Positions 5,283-11,335 of a stretch of DNA of 13,410 nt are shown piece by piece. Both the position numbers and the translations under genes were made by a program. Under the pieces are notes generated by a model. The model searched no databases and was not told the DNA's origin. It saw only the letters and a list, made by a program, of their open reading frames with translations. Location: positions 1 through 13,410 of the forward strand of contig CAAFUN010000095.1 in assembly GCA_900766195.1 (NCBI GenBank), read 5' to 3'. Within the stretch, counting starts at the first letter, position 1, and the number at the start of each line of letters is the position of its first letter. The DNA comes from an uncultured Bacteroides sp. (GTDB lineage: Bacteria > Bacteroidota > Bacteroidia > Bacteroidales > Bacteroidaceae).

Positions 5283-6134
5283 GTGAATAATATTATAAAC
5301 TCAAAAGATATGGGAATAGCAAAAGAACAATTATACGATAATCAACAAGAGGCGTTCTATGAAACTTTAGCTGAACGTTTAGGAATAACATGCGATGAAG
5401 TTGAAGAAATAGAACCTCAAATTAATGAAAATACAGGCAGTGACGGAGCTGTCTATGGTTACTACTTAAGCTTTAAAGAGGATGCTCCGAGAGAAATTTT
5501 AGATAAAATCGAAGGATTAGATTCTAACGATTGTTTTTGGTTGGATATTTCCGACCTATACGATGAAGATTATGACGAAGAACAATATGAATATATTGTT
5601 AAGAAAAAAAGTCCTTATAATGATTGTATTACATCAATAGAAGAAGCGATACAATTATTGGGTCTTTCACTGAAAAAAGAGAAGAAATCAAAATATATTC
5701 TATACAGGCAGATATACGCTTCTTTGATTTCCATTCTGGAAGCCTACTTGTTTGAGAGATTATTGTTATCTATCGACAAGGATGAAAATCTATTAGCTAA
5801 TTTTTTCTTATTCCATAATGGGGCGCATAATTTTGATGAACACGATGTTAAAAAGGTAAGAAAACATCTTATGGAGAATATCATATATCATAATCTCAAT
5901 ACCGTTTCTCAAATCTATAACGCAACATTTAAAATTAGATTTCCTTCCTGCGAAAAAATCAAGAAAGCAATTAAATTGAGACATGATATCGTACATCGTA
6001 ATGGAAAAAAAACTAATGGTGATTTTTTGATTGTAAGCAGAAAAGATATAGAACATCTTTCAGATAATATAAAAGAACTTGTATCCAATCTTGAATACAA
6101 TATCTGCAATCCCTCTCTACCTTTTGAAGAATGA
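5283..6134 (+). CDS. HEPN-type protein with RxxxxH motif, candidate RNase
   Basis: This protein of about 283 residues has two parts. The N-terminal part (to about 105) is acidic, with GYYLSFKEDAPREILDKI at 59-76 and a DLYDEDYDEEQYEY run at 91-104; I know no family for it. The C-terminal part is helical. ILYRQIYASLISILEAYLFE (139-158) resembles the first helix of several HEPN families, and KLRHDIVHRNG (231-241) holds R233-H234-D235-I236-V237-H238. This is the RxxxxH signature whose R and H form the RNase site in active HEPN dimers. RNA cleavage is therefore inferred, not proven. The start is GTG 5283 or ATG 5310 (nine residues shorter). It is the last gene of the operon, 36 bases after the FRG gene, and the terminator follows four bases after its stop. 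Confidence 0.7.
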   Translation: MNNIINSKDMGIAKEQLYDNQQEAFYETLAERLGITCDEVEEIEPQINENTGSDGAVYGYYLSFKEDAPREILDKIEGLDSNDCFWLDISDLYDEDYDEEQYEYIVKKKSPYNDCITSIEEAIQLLGLSLKKEKKSKYILYRQIYASLISILEAYLFERLLLSIDKDENLLANFFLFHNGAHNFDEHDVKKVRKHLMENIIYHNLNTVSQIYNATFKIRFPSCEKIKKAIKLRHDIVHRNGKKTNGDFLIVSRKDIEHLSDNIKELVSNLEYNICNPSLPFEE

Positions 6135-6137
6135 AAA

Positions 6138-6180
6138 GTTCCCCTACCTCGCCAATCACGAAGTAGGGGAACCTTCTTTT
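6138..6180. terminator. Strong bidirectional intrinsic terminator
   Basis: GTTCCCCTAC (6138-6147) pairs perfectly with GTAGGGGAAC (6163-6172), and TCG/CGA extends the stem inside one mismatch. A TTCTTTT tract follows on the plus strand and TTTT follows on the minus strand. It sits between the ends of two converging transcription units: the Fic-FRG-HEPN operon and the replication module. It should stop transcripts from both sides. Confidence 0.9.
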
Positions 6181-6393
6181 ATCCCGAAGCAAGACCTTTA
6201 GATTTGCCACCGGAGATATTACGTGCATACCGGTTAGCACTTCCACGAAGTATCATTCTACCTTTTTCCATACCTTTCAGTATTTGACCGAATGAATTGT
6301 TTCTCGCTTCTTCAAAGGTCGGTCTTTTGACCTGTGCCCTCTGGGTTGTTTGATTTCTTTTTCTGACTCAGCTAAGTTTTTAAAATTACACAT
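6179..6393 (-). pseudogene. Small gene interrupted by a frameshift in a T5/A5 run
   Basis: ATG 6393 opens a frame that reads MCNFKNLAESEK and then loses sense. From the A5 run at 6362-6358 the neighbouring frame continues as RNQTTQRAQVKRPTFEEARN, through GQILKGMEKGRMILRGSANR, to LASG and TAA at 6179-6181, with no usable start of its own before the internal ATG at 6271. Adding one base to the run joins both halves into a sensible basic protein of about 71 residues. So this is a frameshifted gene, a homopolymer sequencing error, or a short 30-residue product from 6271. It is the last item of the replication module, and its stop overlaps the terminator tract. TATATTTG, a -7-like box, abuts ATG 6393. 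Family unknown. Confidence 0.45.
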
Positions 6394-6405
6394 CAAATAT
6401 ACGAA

Positions 6406-6777
6406 TTATTCCAGAAAATCCGGTATGTCCGGAAAGTCAAAATCATAGTCAGGTATTATAATCTCAACATGAGACACTTCTTCTGCCGCTTTACCTGCCA
6501 TCGTTTTCAGCTTCTCATACGCTTTTTCTGTCTGGGCATCCGGTTTCTTCTTACCTTGTGCTTTAGCAAGTGCCCAAAGAGCCTTATTCCTTGCTGATTT
6601 CTCCGCACGGCTGCGTTTCCACCGTTTGGACCGGTAAGCCTCATATAACATCACCCGGAGCAGTTCTGTATTCTCTTCCGTCAAAGTGATGGAAGAACCG
6701 TTCATTTCAATAATAACATTGTCGGGTTGTTCCTGGGTAATCCGGATTCCATCTTGTATTACTTTTGTTGGTCTCAT
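6406..6777 (-). CDS. Hypothetical 123-aa protein
   Basis: Unknown family. The N-terminal 40 residues look like a small beta sheet (DGIRITQEQPDNVIIEMNGS, then SITLTEEN). The middle is a strongly basic helical region with KRWKRSRAEKSARNKALWAL (about 51-70). The C-terminal tail is acidic with repeated PD motifs (PDYDFDFPDIPDF). The basic-then-acidic layout suggests nucleic-acid contact with a charged tail for protein partners, but this is speculative. The start at 6777 follows a hairpin with a UUCG loop. It lies in the same direction as the VRR-NUC and helicase genes and ends 12 bases before the start of the frameshifted gene. Confidence 0.65.
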   Translation of the reverse strand: MRPTKVIQDGIRITQEQPDNVIIEMNGSSITLTEENTELLRVMLYEAYRSKRWKRSRAEKSARNKALWALAKAQGKKKPDAQTEKAYEKLKTMAGKAAEEVSHVEIIIPDYDFDFPDIPDFLE

Positions 6778-6793
6778 ATGTTTTCATATTGCC

Positions 6794-6821
6794 GGGTAGA
6801 TCATCCGAAGCAGACCTACCC
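6794..6821 (-). other. Intergenic RNA hairpin with UUCG loop
   Basis: In the 53-base gap between two minus-strand genes, GGGTAGGTC and GATCTACCC (read on the minus strand) form a nine-pair stem with one wobble, and the loop contains CTTCGG, the very stable cUUCGg tetraloop. No T-run follows, so it is more likely an mRNA-stability or processing element, or part of the leader of the gene starting at 6777, than a terminator. Confidence 0.45.
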
Positions 6822-6830
6822 AGACTGTTA

Positions 6831-7130
6831 TCATTCGTACTTCTTTTGCATATACTTCTGGACTTTCTTCTGTGCATGTTCGCCATCACGAATGCACCAT
6901 GCGGAAATGCCAAACTGTGACGTACTTGGGTAACATTCATAAACCTGCTCATATTCGTCTTTGTACAAATTAGATCGGAAGACCTCAAAATAGACAGTTC
7001 CTTCCGATGTAGTTCTTCGATAGCAATACATTCGGTTACGATTGTTTTTCGAGATCAATTCGAATGTATCCCCATACTTTCTAAATTTGTCCTTTAATGA
7101 CGGACGCTTTATACTCTTTAATCTTTCCAT
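6831..7130 (-). CDS. Hypothetical 99-aa basic protein
   Basis: Unknown family. From ATG 7130 it begins MERLKSIKRPSLKDKFRKYG and continues with a probable mixed beta region: FELISKNNRNRMYCYRRTTS, TVYFEVFRSNLYKDEYEQVY, then SAWCIRDGEHAQKKVQKYMQ. It is rich in R, K and Y, and a role in nucleic-acid or protein binding near the replication proteins is possible. ATG 7130 is preferred to the TTG at 7157 because it has an A/T-rich leader (TTATTTTAAT) directly before it. It lies downstream of VRR-NUC, separated by an 85-base gap in which I see no gene. Confidence 0.6.
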   Translation of the reverse strand: MERLKSIKRPSLKDKFRKYGDTFELISKNNRNRMYCYRRTTSEGTVYFEVFRSNLYKDEYEQVYECYPSTSQFGISAWCIRDGEHAQKKVQKYMQKKYE

Positions 7131-7215
7131 ATTAAAATAATGTTTTTGTATTAGCAACTTTCTCTGTAAAGATGAACATCTGTATACCTTGCAAGAAAAA
7201 AGAGCCTTAAATCGT

Positions 7216-7458
7216 TTACTCTGTTAAAACGTTACATTCAAATCCAAAACCTCTTAACTCATTCATCCGGTACTGTTGCAATACCCTAGGCTTTTCACCG
7301 GGTCTCTTGACCTCAATGAAGGATGCTTTCCCGTCTTTCAATAAAAGCAGATCGGGAATGCCGGGCTTATTGGTGAGGATAAGCTTCACCACATAGTAGC
7401 CCTGAGCTTCCAACCGTTTGATGATACGAGCCTGTATTTTACTTTCCAGTTCTGCCAT
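7216..7458 (-). CDS. VRR-NUC domain nuclease
   Basis: An 80-residue protein that is a single VRR-NUC domain of the PD-(D/E)xK superfamily. It begins MAELESKIQARIIKRLEAQG, where the glutamate of the first helix is conserved. Then GIPDLLLL (33-40) gives the metal-binding D, FIEVKRPGE (47-55) gives the E-x-K, and Q61/Q62 follow. All catalytic positions are present. VRR-NUC proteins are structure-specific endonucleases, and stand-alone phage versions usually sit beside an SF2 helicase, as here. ATG 7458 is chosen because the family starts at this helix; it overlaps the helicase stop by 20 bases, which favours coupled translation. The longer open frame to 7650 is only a shadow of the helicase gene. 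Confidence 0.9.
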   Translation of the reverse strand: MAELESKIQARIIKRLEAQGYYVVKLILTNKPGIPDLLLLKDGKASFIEVKRPGEKPRVLQQYRMNELRGFGFECNVLTE

Positions 7459-8659
7459 AGTACGAAAGGGTAAAGTCCTGCTTCCCGTGAACCGCTTCAA
7501 GTATCTTGCTTTCAATACCACAATCACTACAGAGGAAATACACCTCTGCCGGAGTGGTACGCTCTTTCGATACCAAGCGGTTACGTCCTTGTTCATAGCT
7601 GAGATAGCTGAACTCCAGATTGAAAAAGATAAGGGCATCTGCCGTATCAAGCCTTACACCTTCACGGGCACGTCGTACCTGGCTGATGAAGACTTTATTT
7701 GTTGAGGCTTGAAACTCTTCCGGACTATCAGTCCATTTTGGAAATACATCCTGCAGCAGCTCCGCTTCGGATTGGTACACATAGAAAAACGCAATCTTTC
7801 TTCCGGCAAAAGTCTTCTTGGCAAAATCAGCTTTGCTTCTGTCTAATGTGATATGGTTTCCATTTTCGGCAATTACGGTCCCGGATGATAGTTGGTGTAA
7901 CTTCGTGAGTAACTTAGCCGGAGAATCTCCCAAAACCGGCTCTCCGTTGATTACTACCACCAAGTTGTTGCGTAGCTCTTCAATAAACCTTCCGGTATAG
8001 CCATTCATTGGCACCGGTAAAATATGCTCGTTGATGTTCACCTCAAATCCGGCCTGCTCCTGGGAGTAGGAAATGAATAAGTCTTTCACGTCCCGGTCTA
8101 TTTTTGCTTTATAAGCATGGGAGTAGTCATTGATCAGGTACCCGTTTACTTTCTTTTGGCGAACATCAACATAGACTTTAGCCCATTTGTAGAAAGTGCT
8201 ATATGCTTTCCATGGTGAAGACTCGCATACCCAGAACTGATGATACAGTTGGGAATAACTTTCGGGGGAAGGTGTGCCGGATAAGTACAGTACAGGTAAG
8301 CCTTTACACAGACTCTTGATAGCTTGTGTCCGTTTGCTTGGTTTGGGATATGCACCCAGTGAATGAGCCTCATCAATGATCACAAGGTCATACTTGCCTT
8401 TGGCTTTGTGGCAACTCTCGTAATTGATCACTTCCAATCTGAATGAAGGTCTTAGAGCTTCATAATCGGCTTGCACACTTGGCATAGCTTTCAACTTAGT
8501 AATGAACAATACACTTTCAGCCTCGAAACTATCTGCTGCAGATAGTGCAGTGATGGTTTTGCCGGTCCGGCATTCCATTGATAGGTAACAGGTGCCGAAG
8601 GCAACAAGCTTGTAAGCTGCCTGCATGGCTATGGTTTCTTGATATTTTCTTAGTTTCAT
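7439..8659 (-). CDS. SF2 (SNF2-like) DEAH-box helicase
   Basis: A 406-residue ATPase with the full helicase core. It has a Q-motif-like KLRKYQ at the start, a Walker A variant MECRTGKT (28-35), motif II DEAH (96-99), motif III SGTP (127-130), and in the second domain RRAREGV (329-335) and motif VI QGRNR (357-361). Compact phage SF2 proteins of this type are paired with VRR-NUC and are thought to remodel forks or recombination intermediates. The exact substrate is not known. The start at 8659 lies two bases after the DnaB stop, and the end overlaps the nuclease start, so DnaB, helicase and nuclease are very probably one translational unit. No missing motif was noticed. Confidence 0.9.
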   Translation of the reverse strand: MKLRKYQETIAMQAAYKLVAFGTCYLSMECRTGKTITALSAADSFEAESVLFITKLKAMPSVQADYEALRPSFRLEVINYESCHKAKGKYDLVIIDEAHSLGAYPKPSKRTQAIKSLCKGLPVLYLSGTPSPESYSQLYHQFWVCESSPWKAYSTFYKWAKVYVDVRQKKVNGYLINDYSHAYKAKIDRDVKDLFISYSQEQAGFEVNINEHILPVPMNGYTGRFIEELRNNLVVVINGEPVLGDSPAKLLTKLHQLSSGTVIAENGNHITLDRSKADFAKKTFAGRKIAFFYVYQSEAELLQDVFPKWTDSPEEFQASTNKVFISQVRRAREGVRLDTADALIFFNLEFSYLSYEQGRNRLVSKERTTPAEVYFLCSDCGIESKILEAVHGKQDFTLSYYGRTGK

Positions 8660-8661
8660 GA

Positions 8662-10083
8662 TTAAAACGGATTATTTTCTTGTGGGACAAAAGGCAAAGA
8701 CTCATAGTCTCTCGTATCGTAGTCGAATATTTTGGTCATGGAATTGTTATGCTTAAACTTAACGGTCCCAATACCACCATTGCGTTGCTTGGCTATCAAC
8801 AGTTCCCCATAGTTTCCGATAACACTACCGGAGGAATCTTTCACCTCAATGCCATAATAGCCCGGACGGTGTACGAATATCACAATGTCGGCATCCTGCT
8901 CAATGGAGCCGGACTCTCTGAGATCGGCAAGTATCGGTTTCTTATCCGTGCGCTTGTCCACTTCACGATTGAGTTGGGAGAGCAGGATAACCGGTATGTT
9001 GAGTTCCTTTGCAATGATTTTAGCCTGGCGACTCATCTCGGTAACGGCTTGTTCTCTCGTTCTGCCTTTACTGTTTTGACTTTCAGTCACGAGCTGCAGA
9101 TAATCAATTACTACCATACCACATTTCTTTTGTCGATGAAGCAACCGGCATTGTGAACGGATATATCCCATGCCTATGGCCGCATTGTCATTGATGGAAA
9201 TAGGCAAGGTCGATAAAGTTCCTACGGTACGATCTATTTGCTGCAGTTCTTCTGTGTTGATATTGCCCGTTTTCAACTTATCCGCGCCGACATTACATCC
9301 GGATGAAATAAACCGCTCGAACAGACTGTTTGCATCCATTTCCAGAGAGAATAATACAACCGGCACTCCTTGCTGTGCTGCTGCTTTGGCGAAATGAAGT
9401 GAGACTGCTGTCTTTCCCATGGCCGGACGGGCTGCCAATACAATGAGTTCACCACCATGCCAACCGGATGTTATACGATTCAAGTCACATAGTCCTGTGG
9501 TGATACCGGTTTGTTTGCCACTGGCATATAAACCCATTCTGCGATCAATGTCTTTAAGAACGGACCGTGCGATATCTTTGGAGGATTGAATTTCGTTTTG
9601 CCCTATAAGATCCTGCTGCATCTGCTCAATCTTGTTTCCGGTGTTAAACAAAACATCACCGATATCTTCGGTATCATCGTATGCTTGCTGTAGGAGTATA
9701 TGGGATAGTTCTATGGCCTGACGTTGCAAATACTTCTGTTTAATCACTAAAGCCTGTTCCAGGGCATGAGCTGAATCATACCCATGGTTTGAGGTTTCAG
9801 CAATGAAATAAGGCTGAACTTCCTCAATCTTTCCCATTGAACGTATCTCGTTCATTACCGACACAGTGTCACAAGGCTTATTCTTGCTTCTGAGGGTAGA
9901 TATTGCTTCATATAGGGTTGCGTACAGATCGTTGTAGAACATCTCTTTCGTTAGGTCCGATGATACAGTGTCGAATATCCTGTCACCGCCAAAGCTGAGA
10001 AGTGAGCCAATGAGCGACTGCTCTGTTTCCGGAGCATGAGGCATTTCTTTAATCGGGGATGATGTATTCTTGTGTGCTTTCAT
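8662..10083 (-). CDS. dnaB: Replicative DNA helicase, DnaB family
   Basis: About 473 residues. The N-terminal DnaB domain begins at PHAPETEQSLIGSLLSFGGD. The RecA-like motor has Walker A ARPAMGKT (about 218-225), Walker B VVIDYLQL (about 324-331), then LLSQLNREVDKR, the conserved DLRESGSIEQDADIVIFVHR, and an arginine-finger-like KQRNGGIGTVKFKH near the end. It unwinds DNA at the replication fork as a hexamer. The ATG at 10083 is chosen over 10104 because AAAGGAGG (10096-10089) sits five bases upstream. Its start overlaps the DUF6291 gene by 35 bases. It encodes the element's own helicase, so the element replicates with at least a partial replisome of its own; the gene upstream is the likely loader. 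Confidence 0.95.
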   Translation of the reverse strand: MKAHKNTSSPIKEMPHAPETEQSLIGSLLSFGGDRIFDTVSSDLTKEMFYNDLYATLYEAISTLRSKNKPCDTVSVMNEIRSMGKIEEVQPYFIAETSNHGYDSAHALEQALVIKQKYLQRQAIELSHILLQQAYDDTEDIGDVLFNTGNKIEQMQQDLIGQNEIQSSKDIARSVLKDIDRRMGLYASGKQTGITTGLCDLNRITSGWHGGELIVLAARPAMGKTAVSLHFAKAAAQQGVPVVLFSLEMDANSLFERFISSGCNVGADKLKTGNINTEELQQIDRTVGTLSTLPISINDNAAIGMGYIRSQCRLLHRQKKCGMVVIDYLQLVTESQNSKGRTREQAVTEMSRQAKIIAKELNIPVILLSQLNREVDKRTDKKPILADLRESGSIEQDADIVIFVHRPGYYGIEVKDSSGSVIGNYGELLIAKQRNGGIGTVKFKHNNSMTKIFDYDTRDYESLPFVPQENNPF

Positions 10084-10666
10084 TGCTGCCTCCTTTCTTT
10101 TCATTGCGCGCCCAGTTACGAATAGCCGCTTTCCAATCCTTCATCTTATTTTTACCTGCCATCCAACCGTTGCAAGTATAGAAGTCGATAAACCTTTCAG
10201 GGTCGATGTTATTCTTTCGTTCTTGGCAGTAAGCCCTAACTTCTTCAAGGGTGGGTGGGGAAAAGCGTGTCGCTTTTTCTTTTATACTTTTCTTTTCATC
10301 TACGTTAGTAGATACACTATCACTTACACTATCACTAACAGCTACGTTTGCTAAGGTTTGCTTGTATTTGCTATCACTTGCTACATTTGCTAAGGTTTGC
10401 TTGTATTTTTCCGCTTTCTTTAAGCCTCCGATTCGGCCTGCTTCTCTACGTTTCTCGACTATCTCTTCATATTTATCGAGATTGCGATCTATTGCTGGTC
10501 TGAGAATGGAAAACATAGCTTTCACTACATCGTTATTTGTCGTTGGCACTCCATCTGTACGGACATAGTCGAATATAGCCTTTATAAGTTCTCCAGCTAC
10601 ATCATTAGGCTGGCCGTCGAAAGCATCTTCCCATTCCGTATAGAGGACAAATGATTTTCTGCTCAT
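10049..10666 (-). CDS. DUF6291-type phage replication protein
   Basis: About 205 residues. The N-terminal DUF6291 domain begins MSRKSFVLYTEWEDAFDGQP and includes AGELIKAIFDYVRTDG. A basic linker RREAGRIGGLKKAEKY leads to two repeats of KYKQTLANVA and an SDSVSDSVS stretch. The C-terminal domain PPTLEEVRAYCQERKNNIDP, then FYTCNGWMAGKNKMKDWKAA and IRNWARN, resembles the C-terminal part of phage replication initiators and helicase loaders. That fits its place directly upstream of dnaB. The ATG at 10666 has AAAGGAGGTG (10680-10671) six bases before it and overlaps the upstream stop as ATGA. The repeats give a linker that probably varies in length between relatives. Confidence 0.8.
   Translation of the reverse strand: MSRKSFVLYTEWEDAFDGQPNDVAGELIKAIFDYVRTDGVPTTNNDVVKAMFSILRPAIDRNLDKYEEIVEKRREAGRIGGLKKAEKYKQTLANVASDSKYKQTLANVAVSDSVSDSVSTNVDEKKSIKEKATRFSPPTLEEVRAYCQERKNNIDPERFIDFYTCNGWMAGKNKMKDWKAAIRNWARNEKKGGSNESTQEYIIPD
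10313..10408. repeat. Tandem repeats inside the DUF6291 gene
   Basis: A 29-base segment starting GCTACGTTTGCTAAGG (10341-10369) recurs with one mismatch at 10380-10408, giving a 39-base period. To its left a 12-base unit ACACTATCACTT is repeated (10314-10337). Both periods are multiples of three, so copy-number change keeps the frame. They encode the KYKQTLANVA repeats and the serine-rich linker. Confidence 0.8.
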
Positions 10667-10929
10667 TTTGCACCTCCTTTCACCAGCCAATAGAGTTTAC
10701 ATCCGCTAGACAAACGACAATCTTCGATTTGCCAACCTTCTTTATTCCGAAGGATGGAGATAAACTTTCGGGCATCATTCGTTCCTGCCAAAGAATTGAT
10801 CTCTTTAGCAGTAAACTTGCCACCGGATGAAAATAGTTTGCGTACTGATTGGATAAGTCGTGCGGAATCAGTATTTTTGTCTGTATAATCGTGCCCAAGA
10901 TATTTGGAGTTGTTCTGTTGGTTAGTCAT
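10663..10929 (-). CDS. Small winged-helix-like protein
   Basis: An 88-residue protein. Residues about 28-82 (RKLFSSGGKFTAKEINSLAG, then DARKFISILRNKEGWQIED, then CKLYWLV) follow a winged-helix order: helix, FTAKEIN helix, recognition helix NDARKFISILR, and a two-stranded wing closing with YWLV. This suggests DNA binding, perhaps at the replication origin or as a regulator of the replication genes; the family is not recognised with certainty. The start at 10929 has AAAGGAG (10943-10937) eight bases upstream. Its end contains the ribosome site of the DUF6291 gene, and its TGA overlaps that gene's ATG. Confidence 0.65.
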   Translation of the reverse strand: MTNQQNNSKYLGHDYTDKNTDSARLIQSVRKLFSSGGKFTAKEINSLAGTNDARKFISILRNKEGWQIEDCRLSSGCKLYWLVKGGAK

Positions 10930-10944
10930 AGGGCAACTCCTTTC

Positions 10945-11253
10945 TTATTTAGATACCTTTTTTAAAGCATCATTAATATCTTTCTCTGTATAATAGACAC
11001 GTGTGCCAATTCTTCGGGCATTTATGATACCCGCTTTCGTCCAAGCGTCTAAGGTAGGAAGTGAAACTTGCAGTCTCTTAGCTGCATCTTTACGTTTATG
11101 AAGTCCATTTTTAGGACTTTCTTCTACTTTGGGAGTAGATTCTATTATGTCAGCCAGCTTCTTGTCAAGTAAGTGGCTCATCATGCTTTCAAGGTCATTC
11201 ATCGTTGCGCCTTGAATAAGCATTGCATTGGGAGATAAAGAATTTGCATCCAT
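10945..11253 (-). CDS. MerR/HTH_17 excisionase-like DNA-binding protein
   Basis: A 102-residue protein. An N-terminal helical part (residues 15-45, with MNDLESMMSHLLDKKLADII) precedes the HTH at about 51-102: LHKRKDAAKRLQVSLPTLDA, then the recognition helix and wing AGIINARRIGTRVYYTEKDI. Such proteins near an integrase commonly act as excisionases or as regulators of early transcription. The ATG at 11253 lies within a long perfect inverted repeat, so its translation or transcription may be controlled by that structure; later in-frame ATGs exist at 11223 and 11202. It lies 15 bases before the winged-helix gene and is the first gene of the replication run. Confidence 0.8.
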   Translation of the reverse strand: MDANSLSPNAMLIQGATMNDLESMMSHLLDKKLADIIESTPKVEESPKNGLHKRKDAAKRLQVSLPTLDAWTKAGIINARRIGTRVYYTEKDINDALKKVSK

Positions 11254-11288
11254 AAGTTACTTGTTTTTAGTTCTTATGGATGCAAATT
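11241..11288 (-). promoter_or_regulatory. Perfect 16-bp inverted repeat around the HTH start codon
   Basis: AATTTGCATCCATAAG (11241-11256) and CTTATGGATGCAAATT (11273-11288) are exact reverse complements around a 16-base spacer, and the match continues outward with a one-base slip (AAAGAA). The HTH start codon (11253-11251) is inside the left arm. On the mRNA the leader would fold into a hairpin that hides the AUG, with AACTAAAAAC in the loop. It could instead be a DNA operator bound by the HTH protein itself. Confidence 0.75.
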
Positions 11289-11304
11289 TCTTTGTTTTTG
11301 CTGC

Positions 11305-11330
11305 TTGTAATATAGCTAGTAATATTACAA
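11305..11330. promoter_or_regulatory. Inverted repeat upstream of the HTH gene
   Basis: TTGTAATAT (11305-11313) and ATATTACAA (11322-11330) are perfect nine-base arms around an eight-base spacer. It lies between the stop of the 293-aa gene (11336) and the 16-bp repeat. It fits an operator in the promoter region of the HTH gene. The arms contain TGTAAT, also seen in the mirrored operator at 3567-3659, so the XRE repressor might bind here too; this is inferred from six bases only. No T-run is present for a terminator. Confidence 0.5.
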
Positions 11331-11335
11331 CTTTG

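Noticed and set aside
7459..7650. Longer N-terminus for the VRR-NUC protein
   Set aside because: The extra residues are antiparallel-frame noise within the helicase gene, and the nuclease domain begins exactly at the ATG at 7458.
8680..9156. 158-codon plus-strand open frame opposite dnaB
   Set aside because: It lies wholly opposite the well-supported DnaB coding sequence and has no recognisable domain.
10084..10104. Upstream ATG for DnaB at 10104
   Set aside because: The ATG at 10083 has AAAGGAGG at ideal distance, while the upstream ATG has none and its extra codons encode the ribosome site itself.
11241..11288. Invertible promoter or phase-variation switch
   Set aside because: The spacer between the arms is only 16 bases, with no promoter inside, and no matching invertase other than the integrase is seen.
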